DNA of 64,000 bases from Chryseobacterium camelliae (GCF_030818575.1 NZ_JAUTAL010000001.1:1364001-1428000); one strand, 5' to 3'; positions 7,329-16,390 are shown, counted from the first letter of the stretch. Notes: generated by a model not told the origin, from the sequence alone. Program-made: numbers and translations.

Positions 7329-9140
7329 ATGATCAAGAAAATACTTCCTGTATTTTTCCTCGGTGCCTGCCTTTGTGCAGAAGCCCAGGAGAAATCCGCT
7401 GATATTGAAAGCATAGAAGTTCAGGGAAAACTGATTTCGACACCTTTTAAAAACGCCAATCAGAACATCACATTAATTACCCGAGAAGACATTGCCCATT
7501 CCCCGGCTCAGAGTATTGATGAAGTGCTTCAGCAAATCCCGGGAATGGATATCAGGAGAAGGGGAGCCAACGGAGTGCAAAGTGACCTGGGATTCAGGGG
7601 GAGTTCTTTTGAACAGGTACTGCTTTTACTGAACGGCATTCGGATGAATGATTCGCAGACCGGGCATAACACCATGAATGTTCCTGTAGACCTTGATGAT
7701 GTGGAACGGATAGAAGTGATTAAAGGTCCTGCAGCCCGAAGATTCGGGCAGAATGCCTATGCCGCGGTGATCAATATCATTACCAAGGTCAGCCAGGGGG
7801 AAAAAGTGAAGATCAGTGCCGAAGGAGGCGATTTCAGCACTTACGGACTGGGTATGAATGCACAGGCCGGTAATGAAAAGTTTTCGAACTCCCTTCAGGC
7901 CAATACTTCGGGCTCGCAGGGCTATATGCACAATACGGATTATAAGATCAGCAACGTGTTCTACCAGAGCAGGCTGGCCATCCATAACGGAGACGTGAGG
8001 CTGCAGGCAGGATTTTCAGAGAAGAAATTCGGAGCTAACGGTTTCTATTCTTCGCCTAAAGCTACCGAACAGTATGAAGAAACGCAGGCTTCCGTCATCA
8101 GCGTGGCGCACCATCAGACATTCGGCAGATTCAAGATCAATTCAGATGTATATTGGAGAAGAGGCCAGGACATGTACCTTTTTAACCGCGAAAAGCCCGA
8201 AATCTACAGGAATATGCATATCGGGAATAATGTTGGCGGTGAGGTCAACTCAAGCTATCAATGGGCCCTGGGAACTACTGCACTGGGGGTGGAACTGAGG
8301 AAGGAATTCCTCGCCAGCAACAATCTCGGGAGCAGGGAACGTTTTGTATCCCAGTTGTTCTTTGAACATCATTTTTCCCTGCTAAACAATAAGCTGAACA
8401 TTGCTCCGGGCATTTCATGGGCCAATTATTCTACACAGGGTAATTTTTTCTATCCGGGACTGGATGTGGGGTATCATTTCAATGCTTCCAATAAGATCTA
8501 CGGGAATATTGCAAAGGTGTACCGTGTACCCACTTTTACAGAATTGTATTATTCAAGCAAAACGGAACAGGGCAATGCGAACCTTCAGCCTGAAGAAGCC
8601 GTTTCAGCGGAAATCGGGTACCAGTTCCAGAATTCAAGAATCTTAGCCAAAATCAGCGGATTTATCAGGAATGCAGACCAACCGATCGACTGGATTAAGA
8701 ACAGCCTGAACGACCCGATCTGGTATGCGCGCAATGTCAATGAAATCAATACCCGCGGGATCGAAGTGGAAGCCGCACATAAAGTGACGCAGTGGTTTAA
8801 ATATTCTTTAGGCTATACCTATCTGGATACCACGTTCAGGGAGTCCGATGAGTTGGTTTCCCGGTATGTGCTGGACAATCTGAAGCACCAGGTAATTGTA
8901 GGCGCTCATTTTACGTTCCTTAGGAATTTCAATGCACAGGTAATGTACCGGTACAATGAAAGGCTGAATCTTGGAAGCTACAATCTGCTGGATTCAAGGT
9001 TAAATTTTGTTCAGAAAGACTTTACGGCATATCTTGCTGTTAACAATATCACCAATGCCCGCTATTCTGAAACCTTTGGTGTTCAGATGCCTGGAAGATG
9101 GTTCAGGGTAGGGATTTCCTATAATATTAATGTTAAGTAA
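7329..9140 (+). CDS. TonB-dependent outer membrane receptor (BtuB-sized)
   Basis: 603 aa with a Sec signal peptide (MIKKILPVFFLGACLCAEA). The plug domain spans about residues 30-150: it opens with IESIEVQGK, then ITLITREDI, SIDEVLQQIPGMDIRRRG, the GFRGSSFEQVLLLLNG block and VERIEVIKGPA. The rest is a 22-strand-type barrel ending in an aromatic-terminated strand (RWFRVGISYNINVK). The length is nearer BtuB or small colicin receptors than SusC-type receptors of 900-1000 aa, so the substrate may be a small chelate such as cobalamin or a siderophore. No SusD partner or riboswitch is present. The DUF2490-like gene directly downstream may be linked. Confidence 0.93.
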   Translation: MIKKILPVFFLGACLCAEAQEKSADIESIEVQGKLISTPFKNANQNITLITREDIAHSPAQSIDEVLQQIPGMDIRRRGANGVQSDLGFRGSSFEQVLLLLNGIRMNDSQTGHNTMNVPVDLDDVERIEVIKGPAARRFGQNAYAAVINIITKVSQGEKVKISAEGGDFSTYGLGMNAQAGNEKFSNSLQANTSGSQGYMHNTDYKISNVFYQSRLAIHNGDVRLQAGFSEKKFGANGFYSSPKATEQYEETQASVISVAHHQTFGRFKINSDVYWRRGQDMYLFNREKPEIYRNMHIGNNVGGEVNSSYQWALGTTALGVELRKEFLASNNLGSRERFVSQLFFEHHFSLLNNKLNIAPGISWANYSTQGNFFYPGLDVGYHFNASNKIYGNIAKVYRVPTFTELYYSSKTEQGNANLQPEEAVSAEIGYQFQNSRILAKISGFIRNADQPIDWIKNSLNDPIWYARNVNEINTRGIEVEAAHKVTQWFKYSLGYTYLDTTFRESDELVSRYVLDNLKHQVIVGAHFTFLRNFNAQVMYRYNERLNLGSYNLLDSRLNFVQKDFTAYLAVNNITNARYSETFGVQMPGRWFRVGISYNINVK

Positions 9141-9169
9141 ACTTAATATTACGGATTTGTTAAAAAAGA

Positions 9170-9177
9170 TATTTTTG
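9170..9177 (+). promoter_or_regulatory. Promoter -7 box for the DUF2490-like gene
   Basis: TATTTTTG, a perfect TAnnTTTG match, 12 bases before the ATG at 9190. It would give a very short leader. Confidence 0.5.
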
Positions 9178-9189
9178 CAAAAATTTTTT

Positions 9190-9906
9190 ATGAAGCGTTT
9201 CCTAGGTCTGTGCCTTCTGGCAGGCATGAGTTTGTTCAAAGCACAGGATCATATTTCCAGCTTTAATGCCGTAACACTTACCTATAAGTTTCATCCTAAA
9301 TTTTTCCTCTACGCGGAAGGACAGCTCCGCGGCAACGAAGATTATTCGTATCCGGACTACTATGAGATCAAAGGAGGGGTAGGATACAACCTTACCAAGA
9401 ACCATAAGCCCTTTATCGGTGCCGGAAGGTATGTTAATTACAAAAACCATGACCTGAGCAGGGAAGAACTCAGGGTTTGGTTACAGGATGTCATTGATGT
9501 TAAAAAAGGGATCGTTAAGTTTGAGAACCGTTTCCGGGTGGAAAAAAGCTGGTTCTTTGAACCGAACACCGATAAAACTTTCCAGAGGATGCGTTATCGT
9601 TACCGCCTGAACGTTACGGTTCCGCTCAACTCCAAAACCGTCAAAAAAGGAACGGTTTTTACCAATGCTTACGATGAAGTTTTCTTTATCAGCCCTATGA
9701 AGCCTACATTTGCGAGAAACAGGGTATACGGTGGGTTCGGATACCAGATCGATGATTATTTCGGTATCCTGACAGGCTATTTATGGCAAAGGGAATTTGA
9801 AGCCACCGGAAACAGGAACCTCCATTTTATCTATCTTGCCCTGAACGTTAATATCGACGGAACAAACCATCATGTGAAGACCTTTGATTTCCCGGGAGCA
9901 GATTAA
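9190..9906 (+). CDS. DUF2490-like outer membrane beta-barrel protein
   Basis: 238 aa starting with a signal peptide (MKRFLGLCLLAGMSLFKAQ). The mature sequence alternates aromatic and polar residues in repeated beta-strands (KFFLYAEGQLRG, YYEIKGGVGYNL, FENRFRVEKSWFF, MRYRYRLNVTVPL, YGGFGYQID), the pattern of a small barrel and of DUF2490 proteins. The open frame begins earlier at 9130, but the signal peptide and the promoter box at 9170-9177 fix the start at 9190. The end overlaps the convergent protease gene by four bases. Its job is not known. Confidence 0.82.
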   Translation: MKRFLGLCLLAGMSLFKAQDHISSFNAVTLTYKFHPKFFLYAEGQLRGNEDYSYPDYYEIKGGVGYNLTKNHKPFIGAGRYVNYKNHDLSREELRVWLQDVIDVKKGIVKFENRFRVEKSWFFEPNTDKTFQRMRYRYRLNVTVPLNSKTVKKGTVFTNAYDEVFFISPMKPTFARNRVYGGFGYQIDDYFGILTGYLWQREFEATGNRNLHFIYLALNVNIDGTNHHVKTFDFPGAD

Positions 9907-11939
9907 GAGACTTTATAAAGTCCTGACTGGAAATCCAGCAGTTCACGCTTATAATCCAGATATGTTTTATTAAGGATTTCCTGACAGGTATTGACTACAG
10001 TAAACAGGGTATCAACTTCAGTTTGAAGATAACGGTTGTTGTTAAAATAAATATAATCTGACTCTACGTAGGTACGGTATACATCTTTCTGCTCCTCAGT
10101 GAAAAATTCTTTATAGGCAGAATGATTCAGGAAATGCGCTATCTGTTGCTTAAAAGGTTTCTCATGCCTCAAAAGCAATGCCCGGTGTCTGGGAATGTCT
10201 TCCACAGAGGTGGTAACAGTCATGAACTGCATATAACCTGAAAATTCATTGACCGCATTCTGCACAACATCAAATTCCTTATCGAGAACGGAGAATAAGC
10301 GATATTTCCCGATTAGGGTCTCTCTGTCACCGGTTTCGGCCTGATGGTAAAAATAATTCAGTATCCTCTGATCATTTTCAGAGAGCACGCGGGTGATTCT
10401 TTCGAGTTCTTTTTCGAGTTGCGGAATCATTTTTCCTGCCTGGCTACATTTATATAGCTTTCCGTCATACCGAAATGTTTTGATCACTTTAGGATTATCC
10501 TTGAGGTAGCGCAGAACCCGGATATCGTTTTCAAGACCATTTTTCTCATAAACCAGCGCAACGTTATTATCCTGAAACAGTTCATCGATCTGCACATCCT
10601 GCCATTCTGCAACGGCAGCATCGGGATCTTCAATCACGGGATTGTAGTTTTCATAATATCCGTTGAAACCAAAGCTTTGATAGGGGAATTTTTCATTGTA
10701 CAGATTCAGGAATTGGGCTTCATCATAAGACGGATCAGCAGTAAGATTGTTGATCTCACATACTTTTGCCGTCATGGCCGAACAGATCTGGTCGAATCCT
10801 CTGATCAGCTTTTCTGCCAGCTCATTATTTGCTTCCACATTCTTGGTGGCATTCCTGAGAATCGCTGCGATCCTTTTACTGGTTTCGGGATGATAGGCCC
10901 AGGGATCTTCAATTTCAACTTTAGTTTTGTTGTAACGGTTCAGATCTTCTATATCGACTTTTGGAAGCTGATTGACATAGGGGTGGTTATTTCTTTCACT
11001 GAACAGCTTCATCAGGGAAGCCTGGTTCTGATACATATTCCGCATCGGATATGATTTACTTTGCTGGTAAAAGTGTACGGTCCCGTTGAAAGCAGCAGCA
11101 GCAAGGTCCGATCTGAGCAGTACTGATATCTGTTCATGCGGGTTGGTGACATAGGTTGAAACAGCATCTGCATGAAATTCCATTTCCCTTCTGAGCGAGG
11201 CATGGTTTCTGAACAGGAAGTCTGAAACACTTTTTAAAATATGGCGAAAAGCATTGATAAATAGTATGGAAATGGCACCGAAGAATTTAAGGACCGGATA
11301 TCCGGAACCCTCCAGGACAAAATTTTCATAGTCTTTGTTGTTGTATACCGTTTCAAAGATAATCTTTTCCACCTGGTTGACGTAGCCTCCGATAACCATG
11401 CTTCTTTGCGAAAAATGCCCGAATTCATGCGCTAAGATCGTCTTCAGCTCACCGATACTGCAGGTGTTGATGAGGCCTAAACCAATCGTAAGATTTTTTT
11501 TAACCGGCAGGAACATGCTCCAGAAAACGGAATCATAGCTTACACTTGCATTGACCTCAGGTGAAAGGTATACTTTTTTCGGAGGCCTGACTTTTGTCTC
11601 TGATGCAACTTCATTAATGACAGCAAAAAGTTCAGGCTGCATCTGTTGCGTGACTTCTATTAAATCTGTCTTGACATAGTTCCTTTTCTTAAAAATGAAC
11701 TTAACCAGGAAAATAAATACGAAAACACCAATGCTTACCAGGCCAATGGCAATGATGAAACTGACTAATCCCGCCTTCAGGGAAATAACTTCTAAGGCAC
11801 CATACCCGAGAAGGCAAATCATCACGAGTGAAAACAGGATGAGTATGAGATAAACGATAAAAAATACAGTGACTGAAATAACGGAACGCGTCAGCTTGGA
11901 TTGGTAAGCTGAAGAGATTTTAGGAAGGTCATGTTTCAT
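9903..11939 (-). CDS. M48-family membrane metalloprotease
   Basis: 678 aa. Two hydrophobic hairpin segments (about residues 18-45 and 55-83) are followed by the zinc site H171-E-F-G-H175 in LAHEFGHFSQ, and the third ligand Glu254 in the block EMEFHADA. This is the Ste24/HtpX-like layout, with a long C-terminal part of about 350 residues that has no motif I recognise. The active site faces the cytoplasm in better-known relatives. The gene lies 18 bases behind the HD-hydrolase gene and is probably co-transcribed with it. It ends against the DUF2490-like gene with a 4-base overlap. Confidence 0.9.
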   Translation of the reverse strand: MKHDLPKISSAYQSKLTRSVISVTVFFIVYLILILFSLVMICLLGYGALEVISLKAGLVSFIIAIGLVSIGVFVFIFLVKFIFKKRNYVKTDLIEVTQQMQPELFAVINEVASETKVRPPKKVYLSPEVNASVSYDSVFWSMFLPVKKNLTIGLGLINTCSIGELKTILAHEFGHFSQRSMVIGGYVNQVEKIIFETVYNNKDYENFVLEGSGYPVLKFFGAISILFINAFRHILKSVSDFLFRNHASLRREMEFHADAVSTYVTNPHEQISVLLRSDLAAAAFNGTVHFYQQSKSYPMRNMYQNQASLMKLFSERNNHPYVNQLPKVDIEDLNRYNKTKVEIEDPWAYHPETSKRIAAILRNATKNVEANNELAEKLIRGFDQICSAMTAKVCEINNLTADPSYDEAQFLNLYNEKFPYQSFGFNGYYENYNPVIEDPDAAVAEWQDVQIDELFQDNNVALVYEKNGLENDIRVLRYLKDNPKVIKTFRYDGKLYKCSQAGKMIPQLEKELERITRVLSENDQRILNYFYHQAETGDRETLIGKYRLFSVLDKEFDVVQNAVNEFSGYMQFMTVTTSVEDIPRHRALLLRHEKPFKQQIAHFLNHSAYKEFFTEEQKDVYRTYVESDYIYFNNNRYLQTEVDTLFTVVNTCQEILNKTYLDYKRELLDFQSGLYKVS

Positions 11940-11957
11940 TTGTGTTTGCTGGTTTAA

Positions 11958-12404
11958 TTAGTATTTTTCAATCAGATACCTGTACGCCTTCAAATATTTA
12001 TTGAATCTTTTAATGTCTTTCGGAGTCAGTTCACGGTTGACCCTTCTCAGATCCATATTGTCACGCAGGTCATTCAGTTTTACTGCAACGGCAAGCGGTG
12101 ATCTTTCGGTTCTGCGTACGAAATCTTCGTAATCTTCTTCCGGATCTAGTTTGGTGAGACAGTTGATGGCAAAAAGGATATATTCCGGAAAGCCTTCACT
12201 TCGCAGGTATTCTATACTGAATTCTTCAGGATGGTCTTCTACCACGTCGTGCAGTACACCTACAATCTTTTCGTCCATGGTCTTGCCGTACTCCATCACA
12301 CGCATCACATGGGCAATGTACGGAGTGTGGTATTTGTCGGTCTGACCTTTATGCGCTTTGTCAGCAATTTTGATGGCTTTATTCAGCAGCTCTTCTTTTG
12401 TCAT
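11958..12404 (-). CDS. HD-domain phosphohydrolase, small RelA/SpoT hydrolase type
   Basis: 148 aa. The HD metal-binding residues are visible: H32 in TPYIAHVMRV, H52-D53 in VLHDVVED, and a conserved ND pair in the KLNDLRDNM block. This is the single-domain ppGpp-hydrolase-like (SAH/MESH1) architecture, so a nucleotide pyrophosphate substrate is plausible but unproven. The open frame continues 25 codons further upstream, but that part crosses the neighbour's terminator and the promoter box at 12424-12431, so the ATG at 12404 is chosen. It heads a two-gene unit with the M48 protease. Confidence 0.85.
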   Translation of the reverse strand: MTKEELLNKAIKIADKAHKGQTDKYHTPYIAHVMRVMEYGKTMDEKIVGVLHDVVEDHPEEFSIEYLRSEGFPEYILFAINCLTKLDPEEDYEDFVRRTERSPLAVAVKLNDLRDNMDLRRVNRELTPKDIKRFNKYLKAYRYLIEKY

Positions 12405-12423
12405 TAAGGTAGCAATAGTGGTA

Positions 12424-12431
12424 CAAAAATA
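12424..12431 (-). promoter_or_regulatory. Promoter -7 box embedded in a terminator T tract
   Basis: The minus strand reads TATTTTTG directly after the T run of the terminator at 12434-12470. The same T-rich stretch seems to end one transcript and start the next. Confidence 0.55.
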
Positions 12432-12433
12432 AA

Positions 12434-12470
12434 AAAATGACTCAAAAGAAGGTATGTTCCGAGTCATTTT
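12434..12470 (-). terminator. Terminator of the small secreted basic protein gene
   Basis: AAAATGACTC (12434-12443) pairs perfectly with GAGTCATTTT (12461-12470). A long T tract follows on the minus strand. Confidence 0.75.
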
Positions 12471-12528
12471 ATTGTACAATTTTATTATTGTTTCCGGGCA
12501 TCATGATCTGACGGTGATCACCCTATTT

Positions 12529-12825
12529 TTATTTTGGTTTTTTAGGTGCTGCCTTTAGTATGGGCTTCGCCTGCTTTTTGGGTTCCATACCATTCAGTAT
12601 GCGGTACTGTTTTTCATTCTTTACCGGAGCATTTAATCCCGAATATACGGAGGTATCCGGCTTGGCAACAGGCATGCCGCCCATAGACCGTGTTTCCTTT
12701 TTGCTCTGGGCTGTATCCTTAGGGCTGAACAGCCAGATGCTATCGTTATTTTTTTTCTGGCCCGGATTCTTTTGGGCAAAAGTCATGACAGAACCAAGAC
12801 TCAGGATCAATAATAGTGTTTTCAT
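12529..12825 (-). CDS. Small secreted basic protein, 98 aa
   Basis: MKTLLLILSLGSVMTFAQ is a clear Sec signal peptide. The mature 80 residues are low in structure-forming residues, rich in Lys and Pro, and end with a strongly basic tail (KKQAKPILKAAPKKPK), so it is likely disordered. The six codons before this Met are not needed. The gene has its own box (TATATTTG, 12841-12848, minus) and terminator. I do not recognise a family; it may bind an acidic surface partner, which is only a guess. Confidence 0.7.
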   Translation of the reverse strand: MKTLLLILSLGSVMTFAQKNPGQKKNNDSIWLFSPKDTAQSKKETRSMGGMPVAKPDTSVYSGLNAPVKNEKQYRILNGMEPKKQAKPILKAAPKKPK

Positions 12826-12840
12826 CTGCAATATTTTTAT

Positions 12841-12848
12841 CAAATATA
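12841..12848 (-). promoter_or_regulatory. Promoter -7 box of the small secreted protein gene
   Basis: Minus strand TATATTTG, a perfect TAnnTTTG match, 15 bases before the ATG. Confidence 0.6.
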
Positions 12849-12866
12849 AAAATATTCCAACAAAAA

Positions 12867-12884
12867 GCGCCCCTGATGGGGCGC
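12867..12884 (-). terminator. Terminator of the beta-oxidation operon
   Basis: GCGCCCC (12867-12873) pairs with GGGGCGC (12878-12884) around a 4-base loop. TTTTTG follows on the minus strand, 28 bases after the acyl-CoA dehydrogenase stop. Confidence 0.85.
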
Positions 12885-12912
12885 CGGAATCAAATATCCC
12901 TTATATAAAAGA

Positions 12913-14691
12913 CTAATAACTTCCTTTTCCGATATAGTGTGCTGCGATCTTCTCTGTCAGCGCTACCACATTCGGATGGTTGGTGTATTTGGTAAACCTT
13001 CTCAGTCCCGAAAGCATCATTCTCTGTTCATCGCCTTCGGCAAAGGATACAATTCCTTCCTTAGCCGCTGCAATGATTTTTTCAACCGCTTTATAAAGGT
13101 TTAGCTGAGCCATTGCCGCTTCAACAGAATCCGGTGAGAAATGTTTTTCAACCCTTAATACAGCAGATTCTGCCATGTAGATCTGGTTCAGGATTTCAGA
13201 TGCATTCAACAATAAATGCTGCTGTTTTTCAATTTCCGTCATATATTTCTGAAGTGCTGCTCCGGAAACCATCAGGAATACTTTCTTAAGGTTGGCAATA
13301 AGCGCTTTTTCTTCGCTCATGAATGCGGAATAGTCAGGCACATCAAAAGAAGGGATGCCCATCAGCTCCTTGCTGATTGCCATAGCCGGTGATAGAAGAT
13401 CAAGCTCGCCTTTCATTGCCCGTTTGATCAGCATTCCTACCGATAAAAGCCTGTTGATTTCATTCGTTCCTTCATAGATCCTGGAAATCCTTGAGTCTCT
13501 CCATGCAGATTCCATAGGGGTATCTTCAGAGAATCCCATTCCGCCGTATACCTGGATTCCTTCATCAGCGGTATGCTGTGCAAGGTCAGATACGAATACT
13601 TTCAGGATTGAGCATTCCACAGCAAATTCCTCAACACCTTTCAGCTCGGCTGCCTGATGGTCTAATCCGCCAGCTACCAGCTCGTCGATTTTGTCCTGGA
13701 TATTTTTGGCCGCTCTGTATGACCCGGCTTCACTGACGAAAGTACCGGTAGCCATTTCAGCGATTTTTTTCCTGATCGCGCCAAAGGTAGCGATGGATAC
13801 GCCAAACTGTTTTCTTTCATTCGAGTACTGGATGGAATGGTTTAAAATTCTTCTCTGGGCATCCAGGCAGGCTGCAGCAAGCTTGATACGGCCTACATTC
13901 AGCGCATTCAGCGCGATTTTAAAACCATTGTTCCTTTCTCCTAAAAGGTTTTCAGCAGGGATCTTCATGTCATTGAAGAACACCTGTCGGGTAGAGGAGG
14001 CACGGATGCCCAGTTTATGTTCTTCCTCTCCGAAAGTCAGGCTGTCCGGGTTTTCCAGTTCGGATCTGTTGATCACGAATCCGGTGATGTTTTTGTCATC
14101 ATCAATTTTCGCAAACAGAGTAAAGGTGTCAGCAAATCCGGCATTGGAGATCCACATTTTCTGTCCGTTGATGATGTAATGTTTTCCGTCTTCCGAAAGC
14201 TTAGCCCTCGTTTTTCCGGAGTTGGCATCAGATCCGGCATCCGGTTCCGTCAGGCAGTACGCTCCGAACTTCGTTCCCGCTGCCAAATCCGGAAGGTATT
14301 TTTTCTTTTGTTCTTCGGTACCATACAGTACGATCGGCAAGGTCCCGATTCCGGTATGTGCTCCGTAAGCCGTTGCCAGTGAACCGGTAGCTCCGGAAAG
14401 GTAGTCACAGGCCAACATGGTCGTCACAAAGCCCATTCCCAAACCTCCGTATTCTTCCGGTACGGCAATCCCCAGCATCCCCATTTCTCCCAGCTTACGC
14501 ATTACCTCTTCGGTAAATGCATAGTCTTTTTTTTCAAAACGCTCTTTCTGTGGCACTACTTCCCGGTCAATGAATTCCTTCGCAGAATCACGAAGCATTT
14601 TCTGTTCTTCATTCAGTTCTTCAAGACTGAAAATTTCGTTCGCAGGAACTTCCTTGATGAGGAATTCACCGCCTTTTAATATATTGTTCAT
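12913..14691 (-). CDS. Acyl-CoA dehydrogenase
   Basis: 592 aa, longer than the 380-aa short-chain enzymes because of a C-terminal extension of roughly 170 residues, as in very-long-chain-type enzymes. It oxidises acyl-CoA to trans-2-enoyl-CoA with FAD. Visible blocks are AYCLTEPDAGSDANS (substrate/flavin contact, about 150), KMWISNAGFADTF, ERKQFGVSI, and IQVYGGMGFSEDTPMESAWRDSRISRIYEGTNEI, which in this family carries flavin contacts. It is the last gene of the minus-strand fad operon that starts with the MarR regulator. Chain-length preference cannot be read from the sequence. Confidence 0.95.
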   Translation of the reverse strand: MNNILKGGEFLIKEVPANEIFSLEELNEEQKMLRDSAKEFIDREVVPQKERFEKKDYAFTEEVMRKLGEMGMLGIAVPEEYGGLGMGFVTTMLACDYLSGATGSLATAYGAHTGIGTLPIVLYGTEEQKKKYLPDLAAGTKFGAYCLTEPDAGSDANSGKTRAKLSEDGKHYIINGQKMWISNAGFADTFTLFAKIDDDKNITGFVINRSELENPDSLTFGEEEHKLGIRASSTRQVFFNDMKIPAENLLGERNNGFKIALNALNVGRIKLAAACLDAQRRILNHSIQYSNERKQFGVSIATFGAIRKKIAEMATGTFVSEAGSYRAAKNIQDKIDELVAGGLDHQAAELKGVEEFAVECSILKVFVSDLAQHTADEGIQVYGGMGFSEDTPMESAWRDSRISRIYEGTNEINRLLSVGMLIKRAMKGELDLLSPAMAISKELMGIPSFDVPDYSAFMSEEKALIANLKKVFLMVSGAALQKYMTEIEKQQHLLLNASEILNQIYMAESAVLRVEKHFSPDSVEAAMAQLNLYKAVEKIIAAAKEGIVSFAEGDEQRMMLSGLRRFTKYTNHPNVVALTEKIAAHYIGKGSY

Positions 14692-14712
14692 GTTAGCTAT
14701 TTTAAATTTTAG

Positions 14713-14730
14713 ATTATAAATTTTAAATTA
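14713..14730 (+). repeat. Left arm of an 18-bp inverted repeat flanking the four-helix-bundle gene
   Basis: ATTATAAATTTTAAATTA is the reverse complement of the repeat at 15108-15125 with one mismatch. The two arms bracket one gene inside the fad operon. Confidence 0.6.
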
Positions 14731-14740
14731 TTGATCGTCG

Positions 14741-15097
14741 TTATAAATTTTCTGATGAAGTTTTAATAATTTTAGTCAGAATATTGATGATGCTTTCTAT
14801 TTCTTGTAAATACGAATCTGTTTCAATTTCGATCAAATTCGACGATTCATAAAGCCTTAACCAATATTTTGTTTCTCTGGCTTCCTTATTGGCTATAGAA
14901 AGTTTTGAAATAAAATCTTTCTTGGATTGAGCAGCAATAGCTTCTTCTACATTTGCGCCAATTGAAGTTCCACAACGAAGAATTTGTTTTGATAAAATAA
15001 ATTCATTCATAGACTTACATTGAATGTAAAATTGAATGATATTTAACGCGAAATCAAATGTTTTTATCTGAATTAAATTATTCTTAAAGTTCTTCAT
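14741..15097 (-). CDS. Four-helix-bundle protein (23S rRNA intervening-sequence protein family)
   Basis: 118 aa. It shows the typical layout of the TIGR02436 family: an N-terminal helix, then LSKQILRCGTSIGANVEEA, AQSKKDFISKLSIANKEARETKYWLRL, and a final amphipathic helix. Members occur in rRNA intervening sequences and, more often, scattered through flavobacterial genomes; the molecular role is unknown. Here it sits between thiolase and acyl-CoA dehydrogenase, in an AT-rich island bounded by imperfect 18-bp inverted repeats. That looks like a cassette inserted in the operon. It is not expected to act in fatty acid oxidation. Confidence 0.88.
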   Translation of the reverse strand: MKNFKNNLIQIKTFDFALNIIQFYIQCKSMNEFILSKQILRCGTSIGANVEEAIAAQSKKDFISKLSIANKEARETKYWLRLYESSNLIEIETDSYLQEIESIINILTKIIKTSSENL

Positions 15098-15107
15098 CTA
15101 AAATTTA

Positions 15108-15125
15108 TAATTTAAAATCTATAAT
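15108..15125 (+). repeat. Right arm of the 18-bp inverted repeat
   Basis: TAATTTAAAATCTATAAT mirrors the arm at 14713-14730 with a single mismatch, just before the thiolase stop codon. Confidence 0.6.
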
Positions 15126-15127
15126 TT

Positions 15128-16306
15128 TTATAGAAGTTCAAAAACACTCGCTGCGCCTTGTCCTGTTCCTACGCACATAGTGACCATACCGTATTTGCTG
15201 CCGCGTTTTTTCATTTCGTCGAGCAGCTGAACGGTGAGTTTGGTACCGGTGCAGCCCAGTGGGTGGCCGAGGGCAATCGCGCCTCCGTTGACGTTTAAAA
15301 TGTCAGGATTGAGGTCCAGTTCTTTTTTGATGGCTACAGATTGGGACGCGAAAGCTTCGTTCATTTCAATCAGGTCGATATCTTTCAAATCAAGTCCGGC
15401 CTGCTTCAATGCTTTTGGGATGGCATATAGAGGACCCATACCCATGATCCTTGGTTCCAGTCCGGCTGCGGCGTAGGAAACCAGTCGGGCCTGTGGTTCC
15501 AGTCCGAGTTCTTTTACCATCTCTTCGCTCATTACTATGACAAAAGCAGCTCCGTCACTCATCTGGGAGGAGTTTCCGGCAGTTACACTTCCTCCGTTGG
15601 CAAAAACGGGTTTCAGCCTGGCAAGGCCTTCCAGGGAGGTGTCTGCTCTAGGGCCTTCATCAATGGAAAAATCAAACTTTTTAGTCTGCATTTTCTGATT
15701 TTCATCGAGGAAATTATATTCTACCGGGATCGGAACAATCTGATCGGCAAACCGGCCTTCAGCGTTGGCTTTTAAGGCTTTCATATGCGATTCAACAGCA
15801 AACTGGTCCTGTTCTTCACGGGTAATTTTATACTGCTTGGCTACTTCTTCTGCCGTATATCCCATTCCCCAGTAGTAATCCGGATTGCTCTTGGCGATAT
15901 CCGTTTCCGGAACCGGCTTATAACCGCCCATCGGAATAAACGACATAGATTCTGTACCTCCGGCAATAATGCAGTCGGCCATTCCGGCCTGTATCTTAGC
16001 AGAAGCAATGGCAATGGCTTCGCTTCCTGAAGCACAGTACCGGTTTACGGTTACACCGGGAACTTTATCGGTGTTTAATCCCATCAGGGAAATCAGACGG
16101 GCTACATTCAGTCCCTGTTCGGCTTCCGGCATAGCATTGCCGACGATCAGATCGTCAATCCTGTTCTTATCCAGTTGCGGTACATCGGCCATCAGCTTCT
16201 CGATGACCGTTGCCGCCATAACGTCCGGACGGGTAAACCGAAGCGATCCTTTAGGTGCTTTACCTACCGCTGTTCTGTATCCTTTTATGATGTATGCTGT
16301 TTTCAT
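15128..16306 (-). CDS. fadA: Acetyl-CoA C-acyltransferase (thiolase)
   Basis: 392 aa, the usual thiolase length. The last step of beta-oxidation cleaves 3-ketoacyl-CoA with CoA. The nucleophile is Cys91 in NRYCASGSEAIA, the general-base residues are His348 in ALGHPLGCTG and Cys378 in MCVGTGQGAA. The degradative rather than biosynthetic role is inferred from its neighbours, a FadN-like enzyme and an acyl-CoA dehydrogenase in the same orientation. A RAYT transposase gene lies upstream and a four-helix-bundle cassette downstream. Confidence 0.95.
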   Translation of the reverse strand: MKTAYIIKGYRTAVGKAPKGSLRFTRPDVMAATVIEKLMADVPQLDKNRIDDLIVGNAMPEAEQGLNVARLISLMGLNTDKVPGVTVNRYCASGSEAIAIASAKIQAGMADCIIAGGTESMSFIPMGGYKPVPETDIAKSNPDYYWGMGYTAEEVAKQYKITREEQDQFAVESHMKALKANAEGRFADQIVPIPVEYNFLDENQKMQTKKFDFSIDEGPRADTSLEGLARLKPVFANGGSVTAGNSSQMSDGAAFVIVMSEEMVKELGLEPQARLVSYAAAGLEPRIMGMGPLYAIPKALKQAGLDLKDIDLIEMNEAFASQSVAIKKELDLNPDILNVNGGAIALGHPLGCTGTKLTVQLLDEMKKRGSKYGMVTMCVGTGQGAASVFELL

Positions 16307-16342
16307 TTTTTTATTTGATTAAAAATTGTTTTTGAGAATTAT

Positions 16343-16372
16343 TTGCCTCATAGGGGCAAACTGTTAATAGCT
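16343..16372 (-). repeat. REP-like palindrome B
   Basis: On the minus strand CTATTAACAG is followed by a TTTGCC/GGCAAA hairpin. The 19-base core CAGTTTGCCCCTATGAGGC aligns with the other three copies around the RAYT gene. Confidence 0.65.
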
Positions 16373-16390
16373 TTTATGGCTTGTGATTTC

